In this document: piece by piece, positions 22,928 to 33,809 of the stretch
Layout of the letters: each line of letters begins with the position of its first letter
How positions within the stretch are numbered: the stretch's first letter is position 1
Origin: Antennarius striatus
Lineage: Eukaryota > Chordata > Actinopteri > Lophiiformes > Antennariidae
Reading direction: 5' to 3'
Length of the DNA: 64,000 nt
NCBI RefSeq assembly: GCF_040054535.1
Contig: NC_090788.1
Coordinates: forward strand, 1,071,501 to 1,135,500
Notes under the pieces: model-generated
Seen by the model: only the letters and a program-made list of their open reading frames with translations
The model's database searches: none
What the model was told of the DNA's origin: nothing
Position numbers and translations under genes: made by a program

Positions 22928-23212
22928 CATGGACAAAAGTATTGGGACATCTGGTCCTTACACCCACAAAAATTTAATTTGAAATGATTCCATTATTCAG
23001 GATTTCTTCTAACAGCTTCCACTCCTCTAAAGGTTTTCTTACAAATTTTGTCCCAAATGTTCTTGGGTTTTGTTCTGAGTCAGTGAAGTCAGGTCAAGTT
23101 CACAGTCATCTTCATCTTCATCTTCATCACCAAACACCCCAAACCGGTTCTTCATGAACCTGCTTGGTGCAGATTGGAAGCATAGGTTAGTGTCCACATA
23201 CTTGTGGACAAA
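22928..23212. mobile_element. Probable MITE-like element
   Basis: It begins GGACAAAAGTATTGGGACA and ends with a related inverted phrase TGTCCACATACTTGTGGAC. The style GGACAAAAGTATTxGGACA is common at the ends of fish Tc1/mariner-type non-autonomous repeats. No transposase is present. Ends are approximate and no target-site duplication was confirmed. A related phrase (AGAAGTATTTGGAC) occurs at 21348. Confidence 0.45.
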
Positions 23213-23282
23213 ACAGTACCTTCAAGAAACACTGGCCAATGATGGTTGTCGGCATGGTCCAGTGTCCTGATGTAGGCCTCAC

Positions 23283-23838
23283 CGGCAGTCGTGGTGGGTC
23301 TAGTGGTGGGTTTAGTGGTGGGTTTAATTGTCCAGAGGTTGGTTTAATGGTGAGTCTAGTGGTGGGTTTAGTGGTGGGTTTAATTGTCTAGGGGTGGGTC
23401 CGGTGGTGGGTCTGGAGGGTCTGGTGGGACTACTAGTGGGTCTAGTGGTGGGTCTGGTAACTCTAGTGGTGGGTCTAGTGGTGGGTCTAATGGTGGGTCT
23501 AATGGTGGGTCTAGTGGTGGATCTGGTAGGTCTAATGGTGGGTCTAGTGGTGGGTCTGGTGGTGGGTCTAGTGGTGGGTCTGGTGGTGGGTTTAATGGTG
23601 GGTCTAATGGTGGGTCTGGTAGGTCTAATGGTGGGTCTAATGGTGGGTCTGGTAGGTCTAATGGTGGGTCTAGTGGTGGGTCTAGTGGTGGGTCTAATGG
23701 TGGGTCTGGTAGGTCTAATGGTGGGTCTGGTAGGTCTAATGGTGGGTCTAATGGTGGGTCTGGTAGGTCTAATGGTGGGTCTAGTGGTGGGTCTGGTGGT
23801 GGGTCTAGTGGTGGGTCTGGTGGTGGCTTTGGTGGTGA
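23283..23838. repeat. 12-bp G-rich minisatellite (about 45 copies)
   Basis: Tandem GGTGGGTCTAGT units with variants ending AAT or GGT and interspersed six-base-shorter GGTAGGTCT units. It stays open on the plus strand as Gly/Ser-rich or hydrophobic repeats, but has no exon context. Confidence 0.95.
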
Positions 23839-26046
23839 GTGCTGGGGGCCCTTAAATGAGTGACAACAGTCCTGCAGCTTGTCAGCAGCAGCGATTCCTC
23901 CTCAGAACAGATTTACAGCTGATCGGCGACAGCTGGGTCGGTCGGCATGTAGCTGCATTCCTGAGGGGACACCTCCTCCACAACCACTGACACCCCCTCA
24001 CATTGTCGCCTATAGAAGGCAAACCACCTTCCGAGAGTCAACCGACACCTTAAAAAATACCTTCTGGGATTAAAATGTGAGTTTTATTGGGAATGCAATG
24101 TTCGGTATTTTAGTTCTTCTAACTGAACAACACGGGATGGAAAAACGGGAGTATTCTAACTGTCTTCAGGTCGTGGGCGGTGCCGATCATTCGATACCCT
24201 GGAGGAGAAGAGTAGGTGACGAAAAGATGAATTAGAAATATCGCAGTTAAAGTCAGAAGCCCCTGCTGTGAATGTATGACTGCTATTTGTGGCAGGAGGT
24301 GTTTCCATTGCTGTGGATTTGTTGCCACGCTCCAAACTTACGATCATCCGCGGAATGTTCTCTGGTGGTATTAAATGGGCCAAATGAAAGATTCTACATC
24401 GGGAAAGATTTATACCTACAAAATCCCTAAAATGCATCAAAAATAATTCCCCCCACTAGGGGGCGTGGGCGGGTTTTTGTCAGCATTTGTTGTTCTTTCT
24501 GTTAGCAAGATTCAAGTAATTCCAAAGAATCCCACCAAGTTCCATGGACTTCCGGCGCCGGAGGCTGGACAGACATCGGTGGATTGGTCGACCTTGGTCG
24601 GGTCTTACGCCAACTTCGGCTCGTACCCCTTGCCAAGGTCAACCAATCCTATACGTGTCAGGCTGTTTCTGTATAGAGGCTAAATAAAGGTCCTCCTGAA
24701 ATACATATGTTGGTCCAGGATGTCTGAGTCAGTATCTGGAACATTTTTTGATTGCTTGATTACGATTTATGGATTATTTCCCTAGAAATCTGGGATTACT
24801 TCCTATCTCTTGCTATATTTTTCCCCTACGTTTCGTGGAAATAGGTTCAGTAGTTCTGGGAAAATATCCCGCCGTGAAGATAAGGTGGAATAACGTTCCT
24901 GATCCATTTATCCAAAATCCAAAATCTAGTGGAACCTCTGGTATGGTTTGGGTCAATCCATAACATCTGGATCAGGCAGGTCTGACCTCCCTCAAACCTC
25001 TCAGGTGTATTTCTACCTTTTTTATTCAGTGGTGTTTATTTCTTATCCCATAACTGCTCCACAAACCCAATTTCTCCAGAGGGATCGTTATGGTTTCATG
25101 TTATCTCCTCGCCCCTATGGAAATTGCCCTTCTGGCTGGGGGGTCGTAACTTAGCCACCTCCTGGGTAAGCCCTGGAGATAGAGACACCAATGGGTGTGC
25201 AGGTTTGGAGGGATGTAACACTATGTTTAGCTTTGAAAAAAGAGCCGAGGGAAGCAGGAGGAGGAGGAGATGGTAAAAGGAAGGAGGCTTCGAGTGCCAG
25301 CCGGAGAAGACGACCAGAGCTCCAGGACTTTACAGCCAAACGTGACTGGACTGTTTTCATCCAGAGGCAACCGTGTGGCAGGAAAGAGGAAGACCCCGAA
25401 GAGCTTCATTCAGGTGCAGCAACAGTTCTGGTGAGTTACCGTAACGTCCATTGAGTCAGGAAGTCGTTGGGTTGATTTCCACGAATCTTTGGTAGAGGAA
25501 TGTTTCTAATCTTGTTGGGGATGCAGGAATATTTTAGCTCTTTTGTTAAGATTGCACAATTTTCATAAATACTTTTGAGAAAACAAAATCTGAGTCTCCA
25601 GAACCTCTGGGATCCAGATGTATGTATGTCCATCTGGTTCTGTTTGTCCTGTTGAGTAAAGATTAACATTCCTCCAATGTAGACTTAAGCAACAACGGTC
25701 ATTGTAACTCCAACCACTGAGGGATTTTCTTGTAAAATAGTTGGACATGTTTCAATATCAAACATTTTTGTCTTTAAAATTGTCCTTTTTCTGTAAGAAA
25801 AATGTCAGTAAGTTCATCAAAATGGTATTTTTACAAGTAGATCAAAAGATGCCCTGAAGCTTGATTTGATTTCTTGTTGCTCCAAGCACAAAGACCCAGC
25901 ATCATGAATGGTAAAGGACAAAACAACAGTCAAGACCAGCTTTAGAGTCTTAAACTCAGTCTTTCTTCTGTCCACTACAGTCAACAGCAGACCAGTAAAT
26001 TCTGGAGCAGCAGAATCAGGATCAATCCGGTGTGAACAGCTGCACG
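23839..26046. other. Intergenic / upstream of the CLK gene
   Basis: No gene I can support. A frame at 25191-25454 (plus) contains a Lys/Arg/Glu-rich stretch and ends near a donor (CTG|GTGAGT at 25428/25429). It could be a 5' exon of the kinase gene, but the next exon's upstream frame has an in-frame stop. Confidence 0.4.
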
Positions 26047-28073
26047 ATGGGCATGAAGGATGGCCGTGGTGCCTGGAGAGGTAACCCAATCTCCATGTTT
26101 GCTATTGTCCTGCAGGCTAAAGCTATGTTTGTTCATTTTAACGGATGAACGTTGGGGACGTTTTAGTCGGACATGTCCTACAGCCGTTGAATGAATGTGG
26201 ACATATAAAAGTATGGAGGTGTTGAGGTAGAATCTGTACCTTTTTAAGGTTTTTCAGCACAAAACAAAAATCAGTCGTTTCTGTCTTTATGTCCGTTGAT
26301 AGACGACGAGTCCAAAGCCGACTCCTGCGCAGACAGAAGCTACAACGGACGCTCTTCCTGCTCCTCCCAAACAATCAGTAACGTGGTAAGACTCGGGTTC
26401 ATGACCCGGGGAAAGACGTCTCCTTAACCTTTACAACCTTCATAACCTCAAACACAACTTCATCTTCCATCCAGCCGTCTCGGCCTGACGACAACTCGCC
26501 GCCGCCCCTGTGCGCGTTCATTGGTGACAATGCTGTCAACGCTGATGATGATGGAGTAAAGAGGAGTCAGGAGGACCGAAGCTGCGGCAACGATGACAAG
26601 AACCACCTGGACTATCACATCGGACTCGTGATGAAAGAACGATGTACTCGACGCCAACAGTTTGTCTTCTCTGTCCTTGTCGTAGCTTGCGTTGCTATCA
26701 GTTGTTCCCTTCATTGCACTCATTGCATTGGCCAAAATAAATGCTTGTCTTGCACAGATGAGGTAGTTTCTACTCTGGGAGAAGGAGCTTATGGAAAAGT
26801 GGTGGAATGCATCGACCGGGAAAAGTAAGCAACCGTTCCGATCCAATCCGATGCAGGAAGTCTTTTTTATCGCCGCGGTTCCATAAACTTCCACTTGTCA
26901 GCAGAAACAGACGCGTTGCCGTGAAGATCGCCATGAACACTGACTGTTTCCGTGAGGTGGCGAGGTCGGAGATCAAGGTGCTGGAGGAGATCAACCGCCT
27001 GGACGACGACAACATATTGTGAGGGTAGCCGCCGCAGACGTACGCGGGCTAACATTGGGTCGGATTTGGAAACTGGGTTCAGTGGCTCACATGACCCGCC
27101 TCGTGTTTCTCGCCTGTCAGTGCCTGCGTGAGGATGCTGGATTGGTTCGAGTACCGGGGTCACGTCTGCATCGTGCTCGAGCTGCTCGGCATCAGCACCT
27201 TCGAGTTCCTCCAACGCAACAAGTCCCTGACCTTCAGCGTGGATCAGATCCGACACATGGCCTTCCAGATCTTCAAGGCCGTCTGCTGTGAGTGAAGTGT
27301 GAATGATGGTGTGTGTCGCTGTCACCGGCCGTGTGACCTCTGACCTGTTGGTCTCAAGAGTCCTTGATAGATGTGGGAAAACAATGAGAAAAGTTTAGAG
27401 TCAGCTTGAGTCTGTAGAGTATCTACTGCTGAGGGAATTTTGGAAGGTCCTTCTGGGAAGGTTCACTATCGTATGAATACAACAGCAGTGAGACCGGATC
27501 TCGTTCTTTACCGCGTGTTTGCGGATGGATACGACATCAGTGAGACCGGATCTCGTTCTTTACCACGTGTTGGTGGATGGATACAACATCAGTGAGACCG
27601 GATCTCATTCTCGTTGGTGGAGTAAAGACGTAGCTCGTGTGTTCTCGTGACTTTTGCATTCTTTTCAATCTTTATCATTGTTTACGTAACTTATGTATAA
27701 TTAATTATTCACAAGTAAAGTCTATTGGTCTATTGATTGATAAAAATATGTTTTACAATCTGGGGGATTTGTTAAGAGCTAACAAGCTAGCATTGAGCTA
27801 ACAAATAGCAAATAAATTGGTTCATCAACAAACTTTTCTCTTTCTACCTATGAAATTACATTCCTCTTCATTATTTTATAGTTCATGAATGAATGACACC
27901 ATTTCCTGTTGTCTTTCATACAGTTTTGCATCGTAACAACCTGACGCACACAGACCTGAAGCCGGAGAACATTCTGTTTGTGGGCTCCACCTACGACCTG
28001 GTGTGTGACGACAAAACGGTAAAGAGTTGGGAAAAAAAACAAGCTAAAAACTGCATGAGTTTTCATTTCAGCA

Positions 28074-28171
<98 letters not shown>

Positions 28172-29786
28172 AGCAGTGTGACGTGAAGGTAGTGGATTTT
28201 GGCACCGCCACATTCGACCACCAGGACCATCAATCGTTGGTGTCGACGCGCCACTACCGCGCTCCAGAGATCATTCTGGGTACACACACACAGACACACA
28301 CAAACACACACACACACCAACACACACTCGATGCCTACGCTTGTTTAGCTTTGTGTTTTAGCATTAGCTGTGGGTGTTTCTCAGATCTGGGCTGGAGCCA
28401 TTCCTGTGATGTTTGGAGCCTCGGCTGCGTCCTCATGGAGTTCTACTTGGGACGCATCCTGTTCATGGTACGTCTGTTGTTTCCATCTGCGGTAGAGGAG
28501 AGGACGAAACAGTCCGTCTGAGTTTGTCTTGTTGTTCCAGACCCACGACAGTAAAGAACATCTGGCCATGATGGAGAAAGTCCTGGGACCGATTCCCCCC
28601 CATCTGCTGAAGCAGACCAGGTAAGACTTAACGCGGACCCCGTTAGCTAGACTAGCTCACTGGTTGCCTACTCCTTCAGCAGTGCAGGTGCGACCAATCG
28701 CCTGTAGGTGGCAGTAGAGCCGTGTTTGGACAATTAATCAATGTCTAATACCCGAGAAGAGAATAAGACAGGAAGAGACGGATAAGACACCAAACTCTGG
28801 AAGTTGGACTAATTCAGGCAGTTTAGACTCTACATAGACTATTTCATGCTAGTTTGAGGTAAACGTTTTATTTCGTATGTTCGCGTATATTCATAAAAAA
28901 GTTATTTTGCCATCTTTTCGGGGTTGTTTTTGTTGTTTTCTAGAAGAAAACAGCTGTTGAGTGTTACCAGTGTCATTTAAACTAAAAATATTAGCGTCAT
29001 ATCTCCGTTCTGCTCGACATTACTCTACAGAAAGAACTGGTTTGCCCTATTTTTTGGTCAAGAACGGGTGTCTTTACTGAAACCACAGATAACTAAAGAA
29101 CCCAAGAGGCGAGAAACAAAATTTTTTTCATGATGAAAGAAGAGATTCTACACTTTCTTTTGTTAGTCTCATTGTGTTTATAGTCATAGAACTCAATTTC
29201 TTGTGGGCTTTGACAGATCAGTGGAGATGCTCCAAAACTCTAGCAGTCTGGCAGAACTCTGCAGCTAGTGAGTTAAAATCAAGCCTTGCGTTTGATGGAG
29301 AAGAACTCATTTATATTTTGTTTTCCGCTAGTCGGTTTGTGAGTAATCCTTTGACTTCCTGCACGGATCCATGCTACCAACGATTTAAATGAGTGCTAAC
29401 GCCAAGGACGTCTCCTGAAACCACCAACACTATGTTCCTGCGCTGATTCGATCCAGAAAGAAGCATTACGTCCTCAACGAGCGTCTGGACTGGGACGAGC
29501 GGAGCCCCGCAGCCGAGCGCATCAGGAAGCACTGCCAACCGCTGAAGGTAGATGGCGCTCGGATCCACCAATCAGCCATGGCTGCGAGGCGGCGGCAGGA
29601 AGTGACTAACGGTGTGTCTTTCAGCAGTTCATGCTGAGGCGGACGGAGGACGAGCGGCAACTGTTCGACCTGCTCGGATGCATGTTGGAGTTCGACGTGT
29701 GCAGACGGATCACCCTGGAGGAGGCGCTGTGGCACCCGTTCTTCAGCCCACTGAGGACGCAGAAGAAGAAGCAGCATCGAAGCTAG
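26047..29786 (+). CDS. clk4: CLK-family dual-specificity (LAMMER) kinase, CLK4/CLK1-like
   Basis: Twelve coding exons join in phase: 26047-26080, 26303-26385, 26475-26643, 26758-26824, 26905-27018, 27121-27287, 27924-28018, 28177-28279, 28385-28467, 28541-28620, 29457-29547 and 29625-29786 (415 aa). All kinase landmarks are present: [14 protein letters not shown] (Gly loop, about 102-115), VAVK (K125), [13 protein letters not shown] (catalytic D222), VVDFGTAT (D250), STRHYRAPE, and the LAMMER signature [12 protein letters not shown] (311-322). CLKs phosphorylate SR splicing factors in nuclear speckles. The N terminus is only about 95 aa and has few RS dipeptides, unlike the roughly 150-aa RS-rich arm of human CLK1/4. 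A stop (TAA, 25996-25998) precedes the ATG in frame. Intron 7 is largely (GT)n. A poly(A) signal is at 29942. CLK family is certain; the paralogue is inferred from IKVVDFG-type and [12 protein letters not shown] matches and 5q35 neighbours. Confidence 0.9.
27486..27612. repeat. 52-bp tandem repeat in clk4 intron
   Basis: About 2.4 copies of a 52-bp unit beginning CAGTGAGACCGGATCTCGTT. Confidence 0.85.
28078..28170. repeat. (GT)n filling most of a clk4 intron
   Basis: About 46 uninterrupted GT units within the 158-bp intron 28019-28176, ending six bases before the exon. Confidence 0.95.
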
Positions 29787-29941
29787 CATAGCCGCCCACC
29801 ACCGAGAAGCTTCGCTAAAGCATTCCTGTCTACGCCGAGGATTTTTTTTCAACATCACACACCAACAAACGGAAAAAAAGAAAAGTCAAAAGTGACGTTC
29901 CGTTTTTTCCGGCAGCGATTTGTTTTTTTCAGCTGTTGGTC

Positions 29942-29947
29942 AATAAA
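29942..29947 (+). terminator. Poly(A) signal of clk4-like gene
   Basis: AATAAA about 155 bp after the stop codon. Confidence 0.7.
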
Positions 29948-30059
29948 TATTTTGATGTTAGTGTCTTCATTAGAGTCTCATTCGAGCAATCCGGCTTGTC
30001 TGAGCCTGATGATATTTGTGGTAGCAAAATCCATTATTTTGAGGTTAAACCATGAAATA

Positions 30060-30287
30060 GCCCTTACCTTAACCCTTACCCTAACTTTAATCTTTGTCCT
30101 AACTCTAAACTGCAACCCTTACCCTAATCTTGACCCTAAACTTTAACGTTAACCCTAATTTTAACTATAGCCCTGACCTCAATCCTAAAGCTAACCCTAA
30201 CCTTAATCCGAACCCTATCTCTAATCATAATCATAACCTTAACCCCAACCCTAGTCTTAACCCTAACTTTTACCCTAACCCTAAGCT
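30060..30287. repeat. Degenerate interstitial telomere-like repeat
   Basis: About 228 bp of CCCTAA/CCTTAA/CCCTAACTTTA-type hexamer-related sequence. Many units match the vertebrate telomere repeat (CCCTAA strand) but register drifts, so it is old or derived from a related satellite. Confidence 0.75.
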
Positions 30288-30309
30288 GAGTGCTTTTTTA
30301 ACCCGTGCC

Positions 30310-30484
30310 TTAAAGGAACAGTTCACCCAGTCATGAAAATGTGTTGACCATCTACTCAACCCCATGCTGGTGAAGATGAAGGTGACATTTTAGCTTTGAA
30401 TCTTCAGGTGTTCCGGGGAACTAGTGAAGAAACTTCCCATCAGCAGTAGAAGATTCTTTATTTTTGGGTGAACTGTTCCTTTAA
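30310..30484. mobile_element. MITE with 20-bp perfect terminal inverted repeats
   Basis: Left end TTAAAGGAACAGTTCACCCA (30310-30329) is the exact reverse complement of the right end (30465-30484). Total length is 175 bp with no coding capacity. The GTTCACCCA terminus is typical of an abundant fish MITE type (Angel-like; family name from memory). It sits right beside the telomere-like repeat. Confidence 0.85.
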
Positions 30485-32086
30485 TGACACTTATAGCTTC
30501 CCGTCCTAACATTCTGTCAGTTGGGTAGAAATTATTCAAACACGCCAATGAAAAGCTAACATCGTGCTCTCCAGCCCCAGTGCTGCAGACGTGACGATCA
30601 AAACCACTAAAAACATGACAGTGTAATATTTTACCTCTGACATTTATTTAGTTGAGAACACAAAACACTGCTGAAAGCCTGGATTAGACAAATGAGTAGA
30701 GAACCAAAGGTAGATTAGCTTCAACCTCAGCCAATCAGGCTTCAGGTGGACGCTGCAATCTGTCAATCTAAAGTAAATGTGTTGATTCAGACTCATTTAT
30801 CAACATTAAAGCAGATGAGGACTTGTCCACATGACTGAATGTTCCCCCAGCTATAAAATACAACATTACACGGCACCTCAGATAAAGAACCAGCCAACTG
30901 CTATCTGAGAACCATCACGCTAAAGCTGCTCAACCAACCGGACATAATAAAACGACATAAAACACCGTCCAGCAGCCGAGGCCCAGCGGTCATATATGAT
31001 GGTATGGGTTCCAGACTGTCTCATGACATGTTATCTGTCATCTGTGCTGCCTGAGCAGACAGAACACACAACAAACACACCACAGACCACACAACAGACA
31101 CACAACAGACCCACAATAGACCCACAACAGCTGGTTTATTGTGACATCACGAGAAGGACACTTTAAACAGATTCAACTAGAACTCAAGGCTAGCCAACAA
31201 CTGCCTTCAGTCAGTAACAGGCACCCCCTTTGGTGAGATGTAGTCCAAAATTTAACTTCTGTTTTCAGATTTTATGGAAAGTTTCGTGGAAACCTGTCAA
31301 GTAGCAAAGAAAGAGACAATTGGTCCAATTAGGTTTGGGGGTTCCACTACTTCCTGGGAACGGCAGACTCCTTAGAATCCCAACAGAGGCTGGACTTGAC
31401 GAAGGTGCACTTGTAGACTTTCTTCAATAAGTCCATCCTCACCTCCCCCCTCCATCACCGTCTGGATGAAGACATACCTAAGTGGATCACCATGTATTTG
31501 AGATTTCCTCTCCATCAGAACAAAACTGTGCCCCATCAGCAAGAGAAAGAACCCCCACCAAAGTCATTACTTCATGTTCAGGTACTCTCACAAGGACCGT
31601 TTCCTTTCCAAAGTCTGTCACGTGTTCCTCCTTGCATAAGTCCATCTATGTTTAAACATACTTTTAATTATCTTTTACTACATACAGGTAAGCCTCGGGT
31701 TAAGTTGTGAACTGATTCCAGGAGACGCAACGAAAGATGAAAAATGATGTAAGTTTCTACGAGGTAATAATCTGATATATTTTTATTCTGATTGACTGTA
31801 ACACGATATTATGTGCTTTTAATGGTTTACTAGTGATTTTATGATTCCAGTATTTGTGGCAGACACATGTTAAGTGACTTTCTGTAATTGATGTATATTC
31901 GAGAATGACTTACCTCCAAATGACGAAAACAGAGGTTTACCTGTAATGTTTTCAGGTCTATGATAAATTTTGACCTGCATGTAAAGCACTAGTATTCCAA
32001 GTTAAACCAGAACAAGTCTTTCTATGACGATCAGGAACATCTCGTCAATAGAACTTCGTGTTGGCCCCAGTTGTCCCTCATTTCCT
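30485..32086. other. Intergenic between clk4 and gpr119
   Basis: No gene supported. An imperfect CACAACAGAC-type simple repeat lies at about 31060-31125. The gpr119 3' UTR should lie immediately left of 32087, but I could not choose its poly(A) site. Confidence 0.45.
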
Positions 32087-33519
32087 TCACAAGCTAGTCG
32101 TGGAGCGTAGCGCCGCACCGCTAGCCTTGTCCTGGAAGACTATTGGCCGCAGCAGTGACGGGTTGAAGATATCTCCATTGGCGATGCCACGTTGAGTTGG
32201 AGCGTTTGGTGTGTCGTTTTGTTCGTTGATACTCGGTGGTCCAGCAGCCAATAACCTTCCTGAAGAGCAGGAAAACATGGCTGCCAACTGCAGTCGCACC
32301 TCCTTTTGCCAAAAGGCGTAAACCAAAGGGTTGATCAGAGAGTTGGACAGTCCTAAGAGCCACAGGTGGTTCTCCAACAAGCTGGTGAGTTGACACGTTT
32401 CGCACAAGAGTTGTACGATACAAACCACAAAGAAGGGGCACCAGAGCACCAGGAAGCAGCCCACGAGCACCGCCACTGTCCTCAGGGCCTTGACGTGGCT
32501 CCAGTTGAAGGCCCTCAGGTGCTGATGATGCTGGTGGTCCTGATGCTCACTGGTCCTGGAGCCGGCTTGCCTCACCTGGCAGATCTGCCTCTGGTGGGTG
32601 CAGGCGATCTTCAGGATGTCCAGGTAGATGTAGACGAAGACGCAGAGCACCGGGAAGAAGCAAACGCTGAACAAGACGACCATACCCACGTGATGAATGA
32701 CGGAGAAGAACGCGCAGAAACCGTCGTAGCTGTCGGTCTGCAGCTGCCGGACCACGACTGGAGGACAGAGGACACGGGTTCAAGACAAGTTTTTCAAGGC
32801 AAGAATTGTCCCAATTCATACCAAACTTGTTGAATTTGGGATTCAAAATTAGTACGATGATGCCCGAAGTCTCTGAGCCAATGAGAGACTTCCAAAGCAG
32901 TCGATGGTCAGCATAACCTTCTAAGGTAGCGTTAGCTTTAGCAATCAGAACCAATCAGTCGGTTTTGGATCTCACCTGGTAGAAATCCCATCGTGAGGGA
33001 GCTGATCCAGAGCGCCATTAGGAACCCGAACGCCGTCCCCTTCCCAGACAGCTGGGAGTACCTCAGGGGCATCTTGATGGCGGCGTAACGGTCGAGCGAG
33101 ATCAGGAACATGGACATGATGGACGCCGTGCAGGGCGACATCACGAACGCCATCCGCATCAGGCACCGGGTCTTCCCTTGAGCAGTCGGCGTGGAGTTTG
33201 TAGGAGCGCCAATGCCGCCAAATTGGTTCCCGTCTGTGTTGAAGTCCTCAGTGGCCAGACCAGTGATGGCCACACCCACCAGGGCATCAGCTAGGGCCAG
33301 GTTGAGGACGAAGCACCAGCTCTGGCTCCTCCTCCTGAGGAGGAGCTTGAGCAGAGCAGCGGCCACCAGCAGGTTGGTGGACATGATGAGGCACGAGGCG
33401 ATGCTCAGGATGACGCCCATCACCCGAGGCCGCACCTCGCCGTGGGTCATCGGCCAACCAGGGTCCACGCAGTCCAGCGTGGGACCGCCGGCGCTCTCCT
33501 GTCCACACAGGTGAGACAT
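32087..33519 (-). CDS. gpr119: G protein-coupled receptor 119 (lipid-amide receptor)
   Basis: Two coding exons, 33519-32976 and 32757-32087, join in phase 1 to give 404 aa. Seven hydrophobic segments are visible. Class A landmarks: NLALADALVG (D78, D2.50), SLDRYAAIK (D143-R144-Y145), VLWCPFF in TM6 and NSLINPLVYAFWQKEVRLQL (TM7 NPxxY, 324-328). MGVILSIASCLIMSTN, LADALVGVAITGL and HVKALRTVAVLVG match mammalian GPR119, a Gs-coupled receptor for oleoylethanolamide and 2-oleoylglycerol in islet and gut endocrine cells. The start used (MSHLCG) follows an acceptor-like TTCAG; an in-frame ATG at 33567 would add 16 residues. The protein is longer than human (335 aa), mainly in the N terminus, ECL2, a His-rich ICL3 and the C tail. 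The neighbouring slc25a14 matches human Xq26 order. Confidence 0.93.
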
Positions 33520-33764
33520 GTTGATGACCTGAAGGTGGAACTCACAAAGCATATGGAAGAACGGCATCGACCCCGGTTGGATGAGGCGTTGTCACGGCGA
33601 TCCGGAGACGGTAAACGTTTCCTCTGCAGCTCAAAGGGAAAGAACCTGACCTTCATCCGACGTCTCGCTTCTCATCCTCCTTTAAAATCCCTTCAACGAA
33701 TGCAGACGGGTAGAAAACACTCGGCTTTATCTGCAGGTCTGGCATGTCCCCGCCCCCTTACACA

Positions 33765-33809
<45 letters not shown>

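Noticed and set aside
23328-23863. Gly/Ser-rich and Val/Gly/Leu-rich open frames of about 160-175 codons
   Set aside because: Product of the G-rich minisatellite; no splice context, promoter or family match.
24465-24720. Possible LTR-like fragment ending near an AATAAA
   Set aside because: No TG...CA ends, no paired copy, no primer site and no coding remnant visible; not enough to call an element.
25191-25454. Lys/Arg-rich plus-strand frame that might be a 5' clk4 exon
   Set aside because: The next exon has an in-frame stop before the chosen ATG in the needed frame, so it cannot simply extend the protein; it may be 5' UTR.
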